Counted from the first letter of the stretch, positions 53,709-63,374 are shown. The stretch: DNA of 64,000 nucleotides from Streptomyces sp. CBMA291 (GCF_014596525.1 NZ_MSJP01000026.1:1-64000); one strand, 5' to 3'. Translations and numbers: made by a program. Notes: a model not told the origin generated them from the sequence alone.

Positions 53709-55220
53709 ATGCGCCATCCCCCACGCCTGTCCGCGCTGCTCTCCGGAGCGGCGCTCACGCTGGCGAGCACCGCTCTCGCCCTCATGGGTACGGCCTCCGG
53801 AGCCTCGGCCGCACCCGCCTGCACCGTCGAGTACAAGGTCGTCGGCCAGTGGTCCGGCGGCTACCAGGGCGCCGTCACCGTCACCAACGGCGGCCCCGCG
53901 CTGAACGGTTGGAGCCTCGGCTTCGGCCTTCCCTCGGGCCAGGTCGTCAGCCAGGGCTGGGGCGGCACGTGGTCCCAGTCCGGAACGAACGTCACGGTCG
54001 TCAACGAGAGCTGGAACGCGGCGCTCGGCACGGGCGCGACGCTCTCGACGGGCTTCATCGCCTCCTGGTCGGGCGCCAACACGGCACCCGCCGCCTTCAC
54101 CCTCAACGGCACCCCCTGCGCCACCGGCACCGCCCCGACACCCACGCCCACCGCCCCCACGACCCCGCCCACCACTCCCCCGACGACCCCGCCCGTCCCG
54201 GTCTCCGGCGCGCCCGAACTGAGCGTCTCCGGGAACCGGCTCACCGACCAGAACGGCGCCACCCGCCGGCTCCTCGGCGTCAACCGCTCCGGCGGCGAGT
54301 TCATGTGCGTCCAGGGCTACGGGATCTGGGACGGTCCCGTCGACGACGCCTCCGTCCAGGCCATCGCCGACTGGAAGGCCAACACGGTCCGCATCCCCCT
54401 CAACGAGGAGTGCTGGCTGGGCCTGGACAACATCAAGCCCGAGTACCGGGGCGCGAACTACATCGCCTCGGTCAGGAGCCTGGTGGACAAGGTCCTCGCA
54501 CACGGCATGACCCCGGTGGTCGAACTGCACTGGACCCAGGGCCAGTACACCGGCAACTCCTCGGGCTGCGCCGACATCCACGCCACCTGCCAGAAGCCGA
54601 TGCCCGACGCCCTCCACACCCCCGCGTTCTGGACTTCGGTCGCCGACACCTTCAAGAACGACCGGCGGGTCGTCTTCGACCTGTTCAACGAGCCCTACCC
54701 GGACCGGGCGACCTCCACCGCGGCACAGGCCTGGGCCTGCTGGCGCGACGGCGGCGACTGCCCCGGCATCGGTTACGAGGTCGCCGGCATGCAGGACCTG
54801 GTGGACGCCGTCCGCGCCACGGGAGCGAGGAACCTGCTCCTCGTGCCGGGCCTCGCGTACTCCAACGACCTGAGCCAGTGGCTCACGTACCGCCCCACCG
54901 ACCCGGCGGGCAACACGGCCGCCGCCTGGCACGTCTACAACTTCAACTCCTGCTCCGACGAGACGTGCTGGAGCAACACCCTCGCCCCCGTCGCCGCCCA
55001 GGTCCCCCTCGTCGCGGGCGAGATCGGCGAGAACACCTGCGGACACGCCTTCGTCGACCGCGTCATGAAGTGGTTCGACGACCGCGGCCTGTCGTACCTG
55101 GGCTGGACCTGGAACACCTGGAACTGCTCCTCGGGTCCCGCACTGATCAGCGCATACGACGGCACCCCCACCGCATTCGGCATCGGGCTGCGCGACCATC
55201 TGCGCGCCCTCACCCCCTGA
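53709..55220 (+). CDS. Secreted GH5 endoglucanase with CBM2
   Basis: This 503-residue endo-beta-1,4-glucanase cuts amorphous cellulose internally. It has a signal peptide (ending GASAAPA), a CBM2 at about 36-140 (CTVEYKVVGQWSGGYQGAVT), a Thr-Pro linker (about 140-163) and the GH5 barrel. The acid/base is E328 in DLFNEPYPD and the nucleophile is probably E438 in VAGEIGENTCG; other marks are NTVRIPLNEECWLG and VVELHWTQG. ATG 53709 follows GAGGA. The GH6 gene follows 17 bp later, probably in one operon. Confidence 0.93.
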   Translation: MRHPPRLSALLSGAALTLASTALALMGTASGASAAPACTVEYKVVGQWSGGYQGAVTVTNGGPALNGWSLGFGLPSGQVVSQGWGGTWSQSGTNVTVVNESWNAALGTGATLSTGFIASWSGANTAPAAFTLNGTPCATGTAPTPTPTAPTTPPTTPPTTPPVPVSGAPELSVSGNRLTDQNGATRRLLGVNRSGGEFMCVQGYGIWDGPVDDASVQAIADWKANTVRIPLNEECWLGLDNIKPEYRGANYIASVRSLVDKVLAHGMTPVVELHWTQGQYTGNSSGCADIHATCQKPMPDALHTPAFWTSVADTFKNDRRVVFDLFNEPYPDRATSTAAQAWACWRDGGDCPGIGYEVAGMQDLVDAVRATGARNLLLVPGLAYSNDLSQWLTYRPTDPAGNTAAAWHVYNFNSCSDETCWSNTLAPVAAQVPLVAGEIGENTCGHAFVDRVMKWFDDRGLSYLGWTWNTWNCSSGPALISAYDGTPTAFGIGLRDHLRALTP

Positions 55221-55237
55221 GAGGAACCCCTACTCGC

Positions 55238-56971
55238 ATGAGCCGCACCAGTCGCACCGCCCTTCTGGCCGCCCTCGGCCTCGTCACGGCCACCGGAGCC
55301 ACCGCCACCGTCCTCGGCGCCGCCACCGCCGGGGCCGCCACCCCGGGCTGCCGGGTCGACTACCAGATCACCAACCAGTGGAGCAACGGCTTCGGCACCA
55401 ACGTCACCGTCACCAACACCGGCGACCCCGTCTCCACGTGGACCCTCGAATGGTCCTACGGCGGAAACCAGCAGGTCACCCAGGGCTGGAACGCCACCAT
55501 CACCCAGTCGGGCGCCGCCGTCACCGCGAAGAACGTCTCCTACAACGGGGCCCTGGCCACCGGAGGCTCCACCTCCTTCGGCTTCAACGGCACGTACAGC
55601 GGCACCAACGCCGTGCCCACCGGCTTCAAGCTCAACGGGGTCGTCTGCAACGGCTCCACCGAGCCGACGACCCCGCCCACCACTCCCCCGACGACCCCGC
55701 CGACCACCCCGCCGGCCGGCAGCAAGGCCGACAACCCCTACGCCGGGGCGAAGGTGTACGTGAACCCCGAGTGGTCGGCGAAGGCGGCGGCCGAGCCCGG
55801 CGGCAGCCGCATATCGGGCCAGCCCACCGGCGTCTGGCTCGACCGGATCGCCGCCGTCAACGGCTCCGCGACCTCCATGGGCCTGCGCGCCCACCTCGAC
55901 GAGGCCCTGAAGCAGAAGGGCTCCGGCGAACTCGTCGTCCAGCTGGTCGTCTACAACCTGCCCGGCCGCGACTGCGCCGCCCTCGCCTCCAACGGCGAAC
56001 TGGGCCCGACCGAGATCGGCCGCTACAAGACCGAGTACATCGACCCGATCGCCGCGATCCTCGCCGACGCCAAGTACGCGGGCCTGCGGATCGTCACCAC
56101 GGTCGAGATCGACTCGCTGCCCAACCTCATCACCAACGTCACGGGGCGCCCGACCGCCACACCCAACTGCGACGTCATGAAGGCCAACGGCAACTACATC
56201 ACGGGCGTCGGCTACGCGCTCAAGAAGCTCGGCGCGATCGCCAACGTCTACAACTACGTGGACGCGGGCCACCACGGCTGGCTCGGCTGGGACGACAACT
56301 TCGGCCCCTCCGCCGAACTGTTCAAGCAGGCCGCCACGGCCGAGGGCTCCACCCTCGCCAACGTCCACGGCTTCATCGTCAACACCGCCAACTACAGCGC
56401 CCTGAAGGAAGACCACTTCCGCGTCGACGACAGCGTCAACGGCGTCTCCGTACGCCAGTCGAAGTGGGTCGACTGGAACCGGTACACCGACGAGCTGTCC
56501 TACGCCCAGGCCATGCGGACCAAGCTCGTCTCGCTCGGCTTCGACAGCAACCTCGGCATGCTGATCGACACCTCCCGCAACGGCTGGGGCGGCACCGCGC
56601 GGCCCACCGCCGCGGGCCCGACGACCAGCGTCGACACCTATGTCGACGGCGGCCGTTACGACCGGCGGATCAACCCCGGCAACTGGTGCAACCAGGCGGG
56701 GGCCGGGCTCGGCGAACGGCCGCAGGCGGCGCCCGCCGCGGGCATCGACGCCTACGTCTGGATGAAGCCCCCGGGCGAGTCCGACGGCTCCTCCAAGGAG
56801 ATCCCGAACAACGAGGGCAAGGGCTTCGACCGGATGTGCGACCCGACGTACACGGGCAACCCCCGCAACGGGAACAGCATGTCGGGCGCGCTGCCGAACG
56901 CCCCGATCTCGGGCCAGTGGTTCTCGGCCCAGTTCCAGGAGCTGATGAAGAACGCCCACCCGGCGCTGTAA
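55238..56971 (+). CDS. Secreted GH6 cellobiohydrolase with CBM2
   Basis: This 577-residue exocellulase acts from the non-reducing end. It has a signal peptide (cleavage near AGAATPG), a CBM2 at about 36-135 (CRVDYQITNQWSNGFGTNVT), a TTPPTTPP linker at about 140-160, and a GH6 domain from NPYAGAKVYVNPEWSAKA. Catalytic and structural Asp regions include VTTVEIDSLPN (near 291), YNYVDAGHHGWLGW (near 341), LIDTSRNGWGG and YVWMKPPGESDGSS. It is convergent with cebR, with a hairpin between. Confidence 0.93.
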   Translation: MSRTSRTALLAALGLVTATGATATVLGAATAGAATPGCRVDYQITNQWSNGFGTNVTVTNTGDPVSTWTLEWSYGGNQQVTQGWNATITQSGAAVTAKNVSYNGALATGGSTSFGFNGTYSGTNAVPTGFKLNGVVCNGSTEPTTPPTTPPTTPPTTPPAGSKADNPYAGAKVYVNPEWSAKAAAEPGGSRISGQPTGVWLDRIAAVNGSATSMGLRAHLDEALKQKGSGELVVQLVVYNLPGRDCAALASNGELGPTEIGRYKTEYIDPIAAILADAKYAGLRIVTTVEIDSLPNLITNVTGRPTATPNCDVMKANGNYITGVGYALKKLGAIANVYNYVDAGHHGWLGWDDNFGPSAELFKQAATAEGSTLANVHGFIVNTANYSALKEDHFRVDDSVNGVSVRQSKWVDWNRYTDELSYAQAMRTKLVSLGFDSNLGMLIDTSRNGWGGTARPTAAGPTTSVDTYVDGGRYDRRINPGNWCNQAGAGLGERPQAAPAAGIDAYVWMKPPGESDGSSKEIPNNEGKGFDRMCDPTYTGNPRNGNSMSGALPNAPISGQWFSAQFQELMKNAHPAL

Positions 56972-56985
56972 GCCCTTCGGGACCC

Positions 56986-57020
56986 GTGGCCGGCCGGACC
57001 TCCGCGTCCCGGCCGGTCAC
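56986..57020. terminator. Hairpin between GH6 and cebR (convergent)
   Basis: GTGGCCGGCCGG (56986-56997) pairs with CCGGCCGGTCAC (57009-57020) with one mismatch and an 11-base loop. It sits between convergent genes and can stop transcription from both sides. Confidence 0.65.
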
Positions 57021-57057
57021 CGGTGCGCCCCGAGAGGCCCACGCACCCGCGCACCGC

Positions 57058-58119
57058 TCAGCAGGACTCCCGCACGACCAGCTCCGTCGGCAGGACGTGC
57101 CGACGGGGCTCCGGCGGTCCCTCGGTGATCTCCTGGAGCAGCATCCGGGCCATCGTGCGGCCCATCTCCTCGATGGGCTGACGCACACTGGTCAGCGGCG
57201 GATCCATCAGCCGCGCCACCGGCGAATCGTCCACCCCCACCAGAGCCACGTCCTCCGGCACCCGCCGCCCCGCCTCCCGCAGCACCCCGCGCGCCCCCGC
57301 CGCCATCACGTCCGAAGCCGCGAACACCGCATCCAAGTCCGGCCGCCGCTCCAGCAGTTGACGCATCGCACGACGACCTCCCTCCTCGGTGAAGTCACCC
57401 ACCGCGACCAACGCCTCGTCGGGTGCGATGCCCGCCTCGGCGAGACCCGCCCGGTAGCCGCCGAGCCGGGCGCGGGCCACGTACATGTCGGAAGGCCCGG
57501 TGACCGTGGCGATACGGCACCGGCCCCGCGCCACCAGATGGGCCACGGCCGCCCGCCCGGCGCCGATGTTGTCGGAGTCCACATAGGCCACCGGCTCGGC
57601 CTCCGAGCGGCGCCCGTTCATGACGACCGGCAGGCCGAGACGGCTGATCCGGTCGGGCAGCGGATCGTCCCCGTGGACGGAGGCGAGCAGCACCCCGTCG
57701 ACGCGCTGGGCGGCGAGATACTGCTCGAAGCGCTGCCGCTCCTGCTCGCTGCGGACCAGGGTGAGGAGCAACTGCATGTCGGCTTCCGCGAGTTCGGCGC
57801 CGACTCCCCGGATGAGGTCGAGGAAGTACGGCTCCGCGAACAGACGCGCCTCGGCTTCGGGGATGACGAGCGCCACGGCGTCGGTGCGGCTTCCGGCCAG
57901 CGCGCGGGCCGCCTGGTTGGGTACGTAGCCCAGTTCGGCGACGGCGCGGGCGACGGCGGCTCTGGTCCGCTCGCTCACCCGGGGAGAGCCGTTGACGACC
58001 CGGGAGACCGTCCCCCGGCCGACTCCCGCCCTGGCGGCCACCTCTTCGAGAGTGGGCCTGCCGCTCCGCCGTACGCCCACGACTTCCGAACTCCCCTCAG
58101 AGGACGACGCGCCGCCCAT
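57058..58119 (-). CDS. cebR: LacI-family cellobiose repressor CebR
   Basis: CebR represses cellulase and cellobiose-uptake genes and is released by cellobiose. The 353-residue protein has the LacI HTH near 20-45 (TLEEVAARAGVGRGTVSRVVNG, in pieces) with hinge NQAARALAG, then a periplasmic-binding-like effector domain (VALVIPEAEARLF, VVMNGRRSE, DMYVARARLGGYRAGL, VALVGVDDSPVARLMDPPLTSVRQP). ATG 58119 is the likely start; the Shine-Dalgarno is weak. Its own promoter region carries the same palindrome, so it is autoregulated. Confidence 0.93.
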   Translation of the reverse strand: MGGASSSEGSSEVVGVRRSGRPTLEEVAARAGVGRGTVSRVVNGSPRVSERTRAAVARAVAELGYVPNQAARALAGSRTDAVALVIPEAEARLFAEPYFLDLIRGVGAELAEADMQLLLTLVRSEQERQRFEQYLAAQRVDGVLLASVHGDDPLPDRISRLGLPVVMNGRRSEAEPVAYVDSDNIGAGRAAVAHLVARGRCRIATVTGPSDMYVARARLGGYRAGLAEAGIAPDEALVAVGDFTEEGGRRAMRQLLERRPDLDAVFAASDVMAAGARGVLREAGRRVPEDVALVGVDDSPVARLMDPPLTSVRQPIEEMGRTMARMLLQEITEGPPEPRRHVLPTELVVRESC

Positions 58120-58149
58120 CCGATGCCCGCCCGGAAGGGAATACGGCAA

Positions 58150-58163
58150 TGGGAGCGCTCCCA
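58150..58163. promoter_or_regulatory. CebR operator at cebR
   Basis: TGGGAGCGCTCCCA, a perfect 14-bp palindrome, lies 31 bp before the cebR start codon. Confidence 0.9.
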
Positions 58164-58303
58164 CAATAGTCGAACCATCCCTCTCCGCGCCACGGCGACC
58201 CCTTCGGGCGACGGGTGATGCGTTCAGGAGGTGACGCGTCCACCCCCGCGAGGGCCCGTGAAACCCCGGGAAAACCTTCCGGTAACGAAACCGCGTTCAT
58301 GTC

Positions 58304-58360
58304 TTGACACCCGCACCCGCCAGGCAGCAACCTTCCGGCAACGACGTGGGAGCGCTCCCA
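58304..58360 (+). promoter_or_regulatory. cebE promoter with CebR operator
   Basis: TTGACA (58304-58309) is a perfect -35; the -10 region about 17 bp on (CAGCAA) is weak. The exact CebR box TGGGAGCGCTCCCA at 58347-58360 covers the early transcribed region. Confidence 0.85.
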
Positions 58361-58468
58361 TCCGGGGGCCGTGAAGCCTTGCGTCAGATCCTGGCGGGCG
58401 CCGCCGAGCCGAGACCGGCCGGGCCTTCTGCCGCACCACGAGCACCACCTGGGGACGAGGAGAGTGGA

Positions 58469-59800
58469 ATGCGCACTTCAAGGAGCAGACGTGGACGCCG
58501 GGCGGCGATCTCGGCGGTCGCCGTCGTCGTGACCGGCACGACCCTGCTCACCGGCTGCGGCAGCGACGGTGACGACGCCAAGGGAGACGGCAGGATCACC
58601 CTGCGGGTGGGGACCTTCGGTTCCTTCGGCTACGACGACAAGACCGGCGCCAAGCTCTACGCCGAGTACGAGAAGGCCCACCCGAACATCAAGATCGAGG
58701 AATCGAACGTCGCCGACGGCCAGAAGTACTGGGACACGCTGAAGCTGCGCCTCTCCCGCAACAGCGGTCTCGCGGACATCCAGGCGGTCGAGGTCGGCTT
58801 CATCGCCGAGGCGACCGGCGCGACCATGGCCGACAAGTGGGTCGACCTGGGCAAGGAGGGCGGCGCGAACCTCGGCGCCTTCCTCGACTGGAAGGTCAAG
58901 CAGGCGACCACGGCCGAGGGCAAGGTCATCGGCCTCGGCACCGACATCGGCCCCATGGCCATCTGCTACAACAAGGACCTGTTCGCCAAGGCCAAGCTGC
59001 CCACCGACCGTGAAGCCGTCGGCAAGCTGTGGGCGGGCGACTGGGCCAAGTTCCTTGAGACCGGCCGGACTTACCAGAAGAGCGCGCCCGCGGGCACCTT
59101 CTTCCACGACTCGGCGAGCGGGCTCTTCAACGCCGTCGTCTCCAGCGACCCGGTGCAGTACGCCGACGCGAGCGGGAAGCTCGACTGGGAGAACAGCCCC
59201 GGAGTGAAGAAGGCCTGGGACACCGCCGTCGAGGCGGCCCAGGGCGGACTCACCGCCAAGCTGCGCCAGTTCGACGAGAAGGGCACCTGGAACGCGGCCT
59301 TCAAGAACTCGAAGTTCGCCACCGTCGCCTGCCCCAGCTGGATGACCGGCATCATCAAGGACCAGGCGGGCACGGCCAACCAGGGCAAGTGGGACATCGC
59401 CGCGCCGCCGGTGGCGGGCAACTGGGGCGGCGCCTTCCTCGCCGTGCCGAAGTCCGGCAAGCACACCAAGGAGGCCGCCGAACTGGCCGCCTGGCTGACC
59501 GCCCCCGCACAGCACGCCAAGGTGTTCGCGGTCAACGGCAACATCCCCTCGTCCAAGGACACCCTGACCTCGCCCGCCGTCCAGAACGCGAAGCTCCCCT
59601 ACTTCGGCGACACCCCGGTCGGCCGGATCTTCTCCAGCGCGGCGGCCGGGATCACCCCCGCCACGATCAGCCGCTACGACGGCCAGGTGAAGACCTTCCT
59701 CACCGACAACGGCATCCTCGACATCGAGCAGCGCGGCACCGACCCGGCCAAGGCCTGGGAGAACGTCAAGAAGCTGGTCGCCGACAAGATCGCCCAGTAA
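58469..59800 (+). CDS. cebE: Cellobiose/cellotriose ABC transporter binding lipoprotein CebE
   Basis: This is a 443-residue family-1 extracellular solute-binding lipoprotein. The N-terminus is basic, then AISAVAVVVTGTTLLTGCG with the lipobox LLTGC. The mature part (RITLRVGTFGSFGYDDKTG, GTDIGPMAICYNKDLFAKA, TVACPSWMTGIIKDQAGTA, NWGGAFLAVPKSGKHTKEA) matches CebE. ATG 58469 follows GAGGAGAG. The cognate ATPase is not in the locus; Streptomyces use the shared MsiK for this. Confidence 0.92.
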   Translation: MRTSRSRRGRRAAISAVAVVVTGTTLLTGCGSDGDDAKGDGRITLRVGTFGSFGYDDKTGAKLYAEYEKAHPNIKIEESNVADGQKYWDTLKLRLSRNSGLADIQAVEVGFIAEATGATMADKWVDLGKEGGANLGAFLDWKVKQATTAEGKVIGLGTDIGPMAICYNKDLFAKAKLPTDREAVGKLWAGDWAKFLETGRTYQKSAPAGTFFHDSASGLFNAVVSSDPVQYADASGKLDWENSPGVKKAWDTAVEAAQGGLTAKLRQFDEKGTWNAAFKNSKFATVACPSWMTGIIKDQAGTANQGKWDIAAPPVAGNWGGAFLAVPKSGKHTKEAAELAAWLTAPAQHAKVFAVNGNIPSSKDTLTSPAVQNAKLPYFGDTPVGRIFSSAAAGITPATISRYDGQVKTFLTDNGILDIEQRGTDPAKAWENVKKLVADKIAQ

Positions 59801-59810
59801 GGGGGACCGC

Positions 59811-59852
59811 GTGCCGGTCCTCCGCCGTCCCCGGGCGGCGGAGGACCGGCAC
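59811..59852 (+). terminator. 17-bp perfect hairpin between cebE and cebF
   Basis: Arms 59811-59827 and 59836-59852 are fully complementary with an 8-base loop. Within the operon it should act as a partial terminator or 3' mRNA stabiliser, raising binding-protein expression above the permeases. Confidence 0.8.
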
Positions 59853-59893
59853 CGTCCGCACCACGGCACGCATCGACCTGGAAGGAAGCCCCC

Positions 59894-60889
59894 GTGGCCA
59901 CCTCCGTCCGGGCGGGACTCGACGGCTCAGCGCCGCCCGCGGAACCGCCCTCCTCCCCCGGCCGCCGCCCGGCCCCGGGCGGCCTGCGGTCCGCCCTCTA
60001 CCGCTGGGACCTCAAGGCCGTCCCGTACGTCTTCGTCGCCCCCTTCTTCCTCACCTTCGCCGCCTTCGGCCTCTTCCCCCTGATCTACACCGGCTGGCTC
60101 TCCCTGAACCGGGTGGAGCTGGGCGGCAGCGCGCAGTGGAAGGGCCTTGAGAACTACACGGACCTCGCGACCAGCGAGTTCTTCTGGAACGCGCTCCTCA
60201 ACACCTTCACCATCGGGGTGATCGCGACCGTTCCCCAGCTGCTCATGGCCCTGGGCCTGGCGCATCTCCTCAACTACAGGCTCCGGGGGCGCGGCTTCTT
60301 CCGGGTCGCGATCCTCGCCCCGTACGCCACCTCCATCGCGGCGGCGACCCTGGTCTTCGCCCAGCTGTTCAACACCGACTACGGGCTGATCAACACCTTC
60401 CTCGACGTGGTCGGGATCGGCCCGGTCGACTGGGAGGCCTCCCGGTGGCCGGCCCAGATCGCCATCTCCGCCATCGTCACCTGGCGCTGGACCGGCTACA
60501 ACGCGCTGATCTACCTGGCCGCGATGCAGGCCGTGCCGCAGGACCTGTACGAGGCCGCCGCCCTCGACGGGGCCTCGCGCTGGCGCCAGTTCCTGAGCGT
60601 CACCATCCCCTCCATCCGCCCGACCGTCCTGTTCACGATCGTCGTCTCCACCATCGGCGCCACCCAGCTCTTCGGCGAGCCGATGCTCTACGGCGGCAGC
60701 GTCGGCATCAGCGGCGGCAGCGGCAACCAGTTCCAGACGCTGAGCCTGCTGATGTACGAGAAGGGGTGGGTGACCGGCGCGCTGGGCCAGGCCTCGGCCA
60801 TCGCATGGGTCATGCTGCTGCTCCTGCTGCTCGTCGGCGGCGTCCAGGCCCTCGTCTCCCGCCACCACCGCAAGAAGCTGGGGGGCTGA
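59894..60889 (+). CDS. cebF: Cellobiose ABC transporter permease CebF
   Basis: This 331-residue permease has six helices (VFVAPFFLTFAAFGLFPLIY first) and the EAA loop YEAAALDGASRWRQFLSVTIP, which contacts the ATPase. Start GTG 59894. The N-terminal 38 residues are Pro-rich and cytoplasmic. It is followed four bases later by cebG. Confidence 0.92.
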   Translation: MATSVRAGLDGSAPPAEPPSSPGRRPAPGGLRSALYRWDLKAVPYVFVAPFFLTFAAFGLFPLIYTGWLSLNRVELGGSAQWKGLENYTDLATSEFFWNALLNTFTIGVIATVPQLLMALGLAHLLNYRLRGRGFFRVAILAPYATSIAAATLVFAQLFNTDYGLINTFLDVVGIGPVDWEASRWPAQIAISAIVTWRWTGYNALIYLAAMQAVPQDLYEAAALDGASRWRQFLSVTIPSIRPTVLFTIVVSTIGATQLFGEPMLYGGSVGISGGSGNQFQTLSLLMYEKGWVTGALGQASAIAWVMLLLLLLVGGVQALVSRHHRKKLGG

Positions 60890-60893
60890 GCCC

Positions 60894-61805
60894 ATGGCCC
60901 GCACTCTCGACCCGCCCCGCCCGGTGCGCCCCGCGCCCGGGACGGCCCCGTCCGGCCGCCGCCCGCGCTCGGCCGCGGGACGCCAGCACCACGCGGGGCC
61001 GCTGACCTACGTCCTGCTCACCGTGGCGGCGGTGGTCTCGCTCTTCCCGCTGTACTGGAACGTGGTGGCCGCCTCGCACACCGGCGAGCGGGTGGTGGAG
61101 GCCCCGGCACCGCTGCTGCCCGGCTCCCGTCTCCTGGACAACCTCACCTTCGCCTGGAACCAGGTGGACATGGGCGAGGCGCTGGTCAACACGACGATCG
61201 TGGCGAGTCTGGTGGCCGCGTCCACCGTCGTCTTCTCCACCCTCGCCGGGTTCGCCTTCGCCAAACTGCCCTTCCGGGGCCGGGGGGTGCTGCTCTCGCT
61301 CGTGGTCGCCACGATGACGATCCCGCCGCAGCTCAGCGTCATCCCGCTCTACCAGATCGTCACCGACCTCGGCTGGGTCGACCAGCTCCAGTCGGTGGTG
61401 CTTCCCTCCTTGGTCGCCGCCTTCGGCGTGTTCTTCATGCGTCAGTTCCTCGTCGAGGCGCTGCCCGTCGAGCTGGTGGAGGCGGCCCGGATGGACGGCG
61501 CGCACAGTCTCCGGATCATCTGGCACGTGGTCTTCCCGGTGGCCCGGCCCGCCATGGCGGTGCTCGGCATGCTGGTCTTCGTCCAGGCCTGGAACGACTT
61601 CTTCTGGCCTTTCATCGCACTCACCCCGGACGGCAACCCCACCCTCCAGGTGGCGCTCGCCGGACTCGGCGCGGGCAACCACACCGTGGACCATGCCGTC
61701 GTGCTGACCGGCGCCCTCATATCGACCGTGCCGCTGCTGCTGGTCTTCGCCTTCCTCGGCAAGCACATCGTCGGCGGGATCACGGCCGGCGCCGTCAAGA
61801 GCTGA
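60894..61805 (+). CDS. cebG: Cellobiose ABC transporter permease CebG
   Basis: This 303-residue partner permease has six helices (TYVLLTVAAVVSLFPLYWNV first) and the EAA loop VEAARMDGAHSLRIIWHVVFP. FMRQFLVEALPVELVEAARMD is the usual MalG-type context. The gene is tightly spaced after cebF, indicating co-translation. Confidence 0.92.
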   Translation: MARTLDPPRPVRPAPGTAPSGRRPRSAAGRQHHAGPLTYVLLTVAAVVSLFPLYWNVVAASHTGERVVEAPAPLLPGSRLLDNLTFAWNQVDMGEALVNTTIVASLVAASTVVFSTLAGFAFAKLPFRGRGVLLSLVVATMTIPPQLSVIPLYQIVTDLGWVDQLQSVVLPSLVAAFGVFFMRQFLVEALPVELVEAARMDGAHSLRIIWHVVFPVARPAMAVLGMLVFVQAWNDFFWPFIALTPDGNPTLQVALAGLGAGNHTVDHAVVLTGALISTVPLLLVFAFLGKHIVGGITAGAVKS

Positions 61806-61868
61806 CCGGCTCCACCGCCCCACTCCCGTTCCACCGCTGTACCGAACGTACCGACCCCGTACCCGTGT

Positions 61869-61882
61869 TGGGAGCGCTCTTC
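61869..61882. promoter_or_regulatory. CebR-like operator before bglC
   Basis: TGGGAGCGCTCTTC matches 11 of 14 positions of the CebR box and ends two bases before the bglC start codon. It overlaps the ribosome-binding region. It probably lets CebR act as a roadblock or on a second promoter. Confidence 0.65.
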
Positions 61883-61883
61883 C

Positions 61884-63326
61884 ATGACCGCGTCCGAAGC
61901 CCGGCCGCTCACCGCCACCCGTTCGTTCCCGCCCGGCTTCCTCTGGGGCGCGGCCACCGCCGCGTACCAGATCGAGGGAGCGGCGGCGGAGGACGGCCGT
62001 ACCCCGTCCATCTGGGACACCTTCTCGCACACGCCCGGCAAGGTCTTCGAGGGCCATACAGGCGATGTGGCCGTGGACCACTACCACCGGTTCCGCGAGG
62101 ACGTCCGGATCATGTCCGAACTGGGCCTGAACTCCTACCGGTTCTCCGTCTCCTGGTCCCGGGTGCAGCCCACCGGGCGGGGTCCGGCCGTGCAGAAGGG
62201 GCTCGACTTCTACCGGGCGCTCGTCGACGAGCTGCTCGCCGCCGGGATCGAGCCCGCTCTCACGCTCTACCACTGGGACCTGCCGCAGGAGTTGGAGGAC
62301 GCGGGCGGCTGGCCGGAGCGGGCGACCGCCGAGCGGTTCGCCGTGTACGCGGGGATCGTCGCCGACGCCCTCGGTGACCGGGTGACCCGCTGGACCACCC
62401 TCAACGAGCCCTGGTGCACCGCCTTCCTGGGGTACGGCTCCGGGGTGCACGCGCCGGGCCGTACCGATCCGGTGGCGTCGCTGCGGGCCGCGCACCACCT
62501 CAATCTGGGGCACGGGCTCGCCGTCCAGGCGCTGCGCGCCGCGCTCCCGGCCGACCGGCAGCTCTCGGTCTCGCTCAATCTGCACGAGGTGCGGCCGCTG
62601 ACCGGCTCCGCCGGGGATCTGGACGCGGTCCGCCGGATCGACGCGGTCGGCAACCGGATCTGGCTCGGGCCGATGCTGGAGGGCGCCTACCCCGAGGATC
62701 TGCTCGCGGACACGGCACGGCTGACCGACTGGTCCTTCGTCCGGGACGGCGACACGGCGACCGCGCGGCAGCCGCTCGATCTGCTCGCGGTCAACTTCTA
62801 CACGCCGACGCTGGTGTCGGAGGTTCCGGAGGGGACGGTGAAGCCGCAGGACGACGGGCACGGCGACAGCGAGCACTCGCCGTGGCCGGGCGCGGACCGG
62901 GTCGCCTTCCACCGGGCGCCGGGCGAGCGGACGGCGATGGGCTGGCCGGTCGACGCGAGCGCCCTGTACGACCTGCTCCTGCGGGTGTCGGCGGCGTACC
63001 CCGAGCTGCCGATGGTGATCAGCGAGAACGGGGCGGCGTACGAGGACGTGGTGTCCCCGGACGGCTCGGTGCACGACCCGGAGCGTGCCGCCTACGTCCA
63101 CGCGCATCTGGAGGCGGTGCACCGGGCGATGGAGGACGGGGCCGATGTGCGCGGCTACTTCCTCTGGTCGCTTCTGGACAACTTCGAGTGGGCGTACGGC
63201 TATGCGAAGCGGTTCGGCGCGGTGCGGGTGGACTACGACACGCTGGAGCGGACGCCGAAGTCCAGTGCGCTCTGGTACGCGCGGGTGGCCAGGTCGGGTG
63301 AGCTGACCGCGCCCGACGCGGGCTGA
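61884..63326 (+). CDS. bglC: GH1 beta-glucosidase BglC
   Basis: BglC hydrolyses imported cellobiose to glucose in the cytoplasm. It has 480 residues without a signal peptide and starts [23 protein letters not shown]1 marks are [13 protein letters not shown], acid/base E175 in TLNEPW, nucleophile E381 in ISENGAAY and [25 protein letters not shown] 61884 lies 78 bp after cebG, with a CebR-like site in between. In Streptomyces bglC lies in the same place and also removes the inducer. Confidence 0.95.
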   Translation: MTASEARPLTATRSFPPGFLWGAATAAYQIEGAAAEDGRTPSIWDTFSHTPGKVFEGHTGDVAVDHYHRFREDVRIMSELGLNSYRFSVSWSRVQPTGRGPAVQKGLDFYRALVDELLAAGIEPALTLYHWDLPQELEDAGGWPERATAERFAVYAGIVADALGDRVTRWTTLNEPWCTAFLGYGSGVHAPGRTDPVASLRAAHHLNLGHGLAVQALRAALPADRQLSVSLNLHEVRPLTGSAGDLDAVRRIDAVGNRIWLGPMLEGAYPEDLLADTARLTDWSFVRDGDTATARQPLDLLAVNFYTPTLVSEVPEGTVKPQDDGHGDSEHSPWPGADRVAFHRAPGERTAMGWPVDASALYDLLLRVSAAYPELPMVISENGAAYEDVVSPDGSVHDPERAAYVHAHLEAVHRAMEDGADVRGYFLWSLLDNFEWAYGYAKRFGAVRVDYDTLERTPKSSALWYARVARSGELTAPDAG

Positions 63327-63374
63327 CGGACGGCGGGGGCTGTTCCTCCGGCGGCGGGGCGGGCCGGGCGGCGG

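Larger units (their letters stand above)
58120..58468. other. 349-bp divergent cebR/cebE regulatory region
   Basis: This holds two exact CebR boxes and a consensus -35 for cebE, listed separately. No gene is supported between them. Confidence 0.7.

Noticed and set aside
50258..53836. A frame of over 1100 codons antiparallel/out of phase with the GH48 gene, rich in Arg and Pro
   Set aside because: It is a high-GC shadow frame; GH48 and CBM2 motifs are in the other frame, with a signal peptide and operator upstream.
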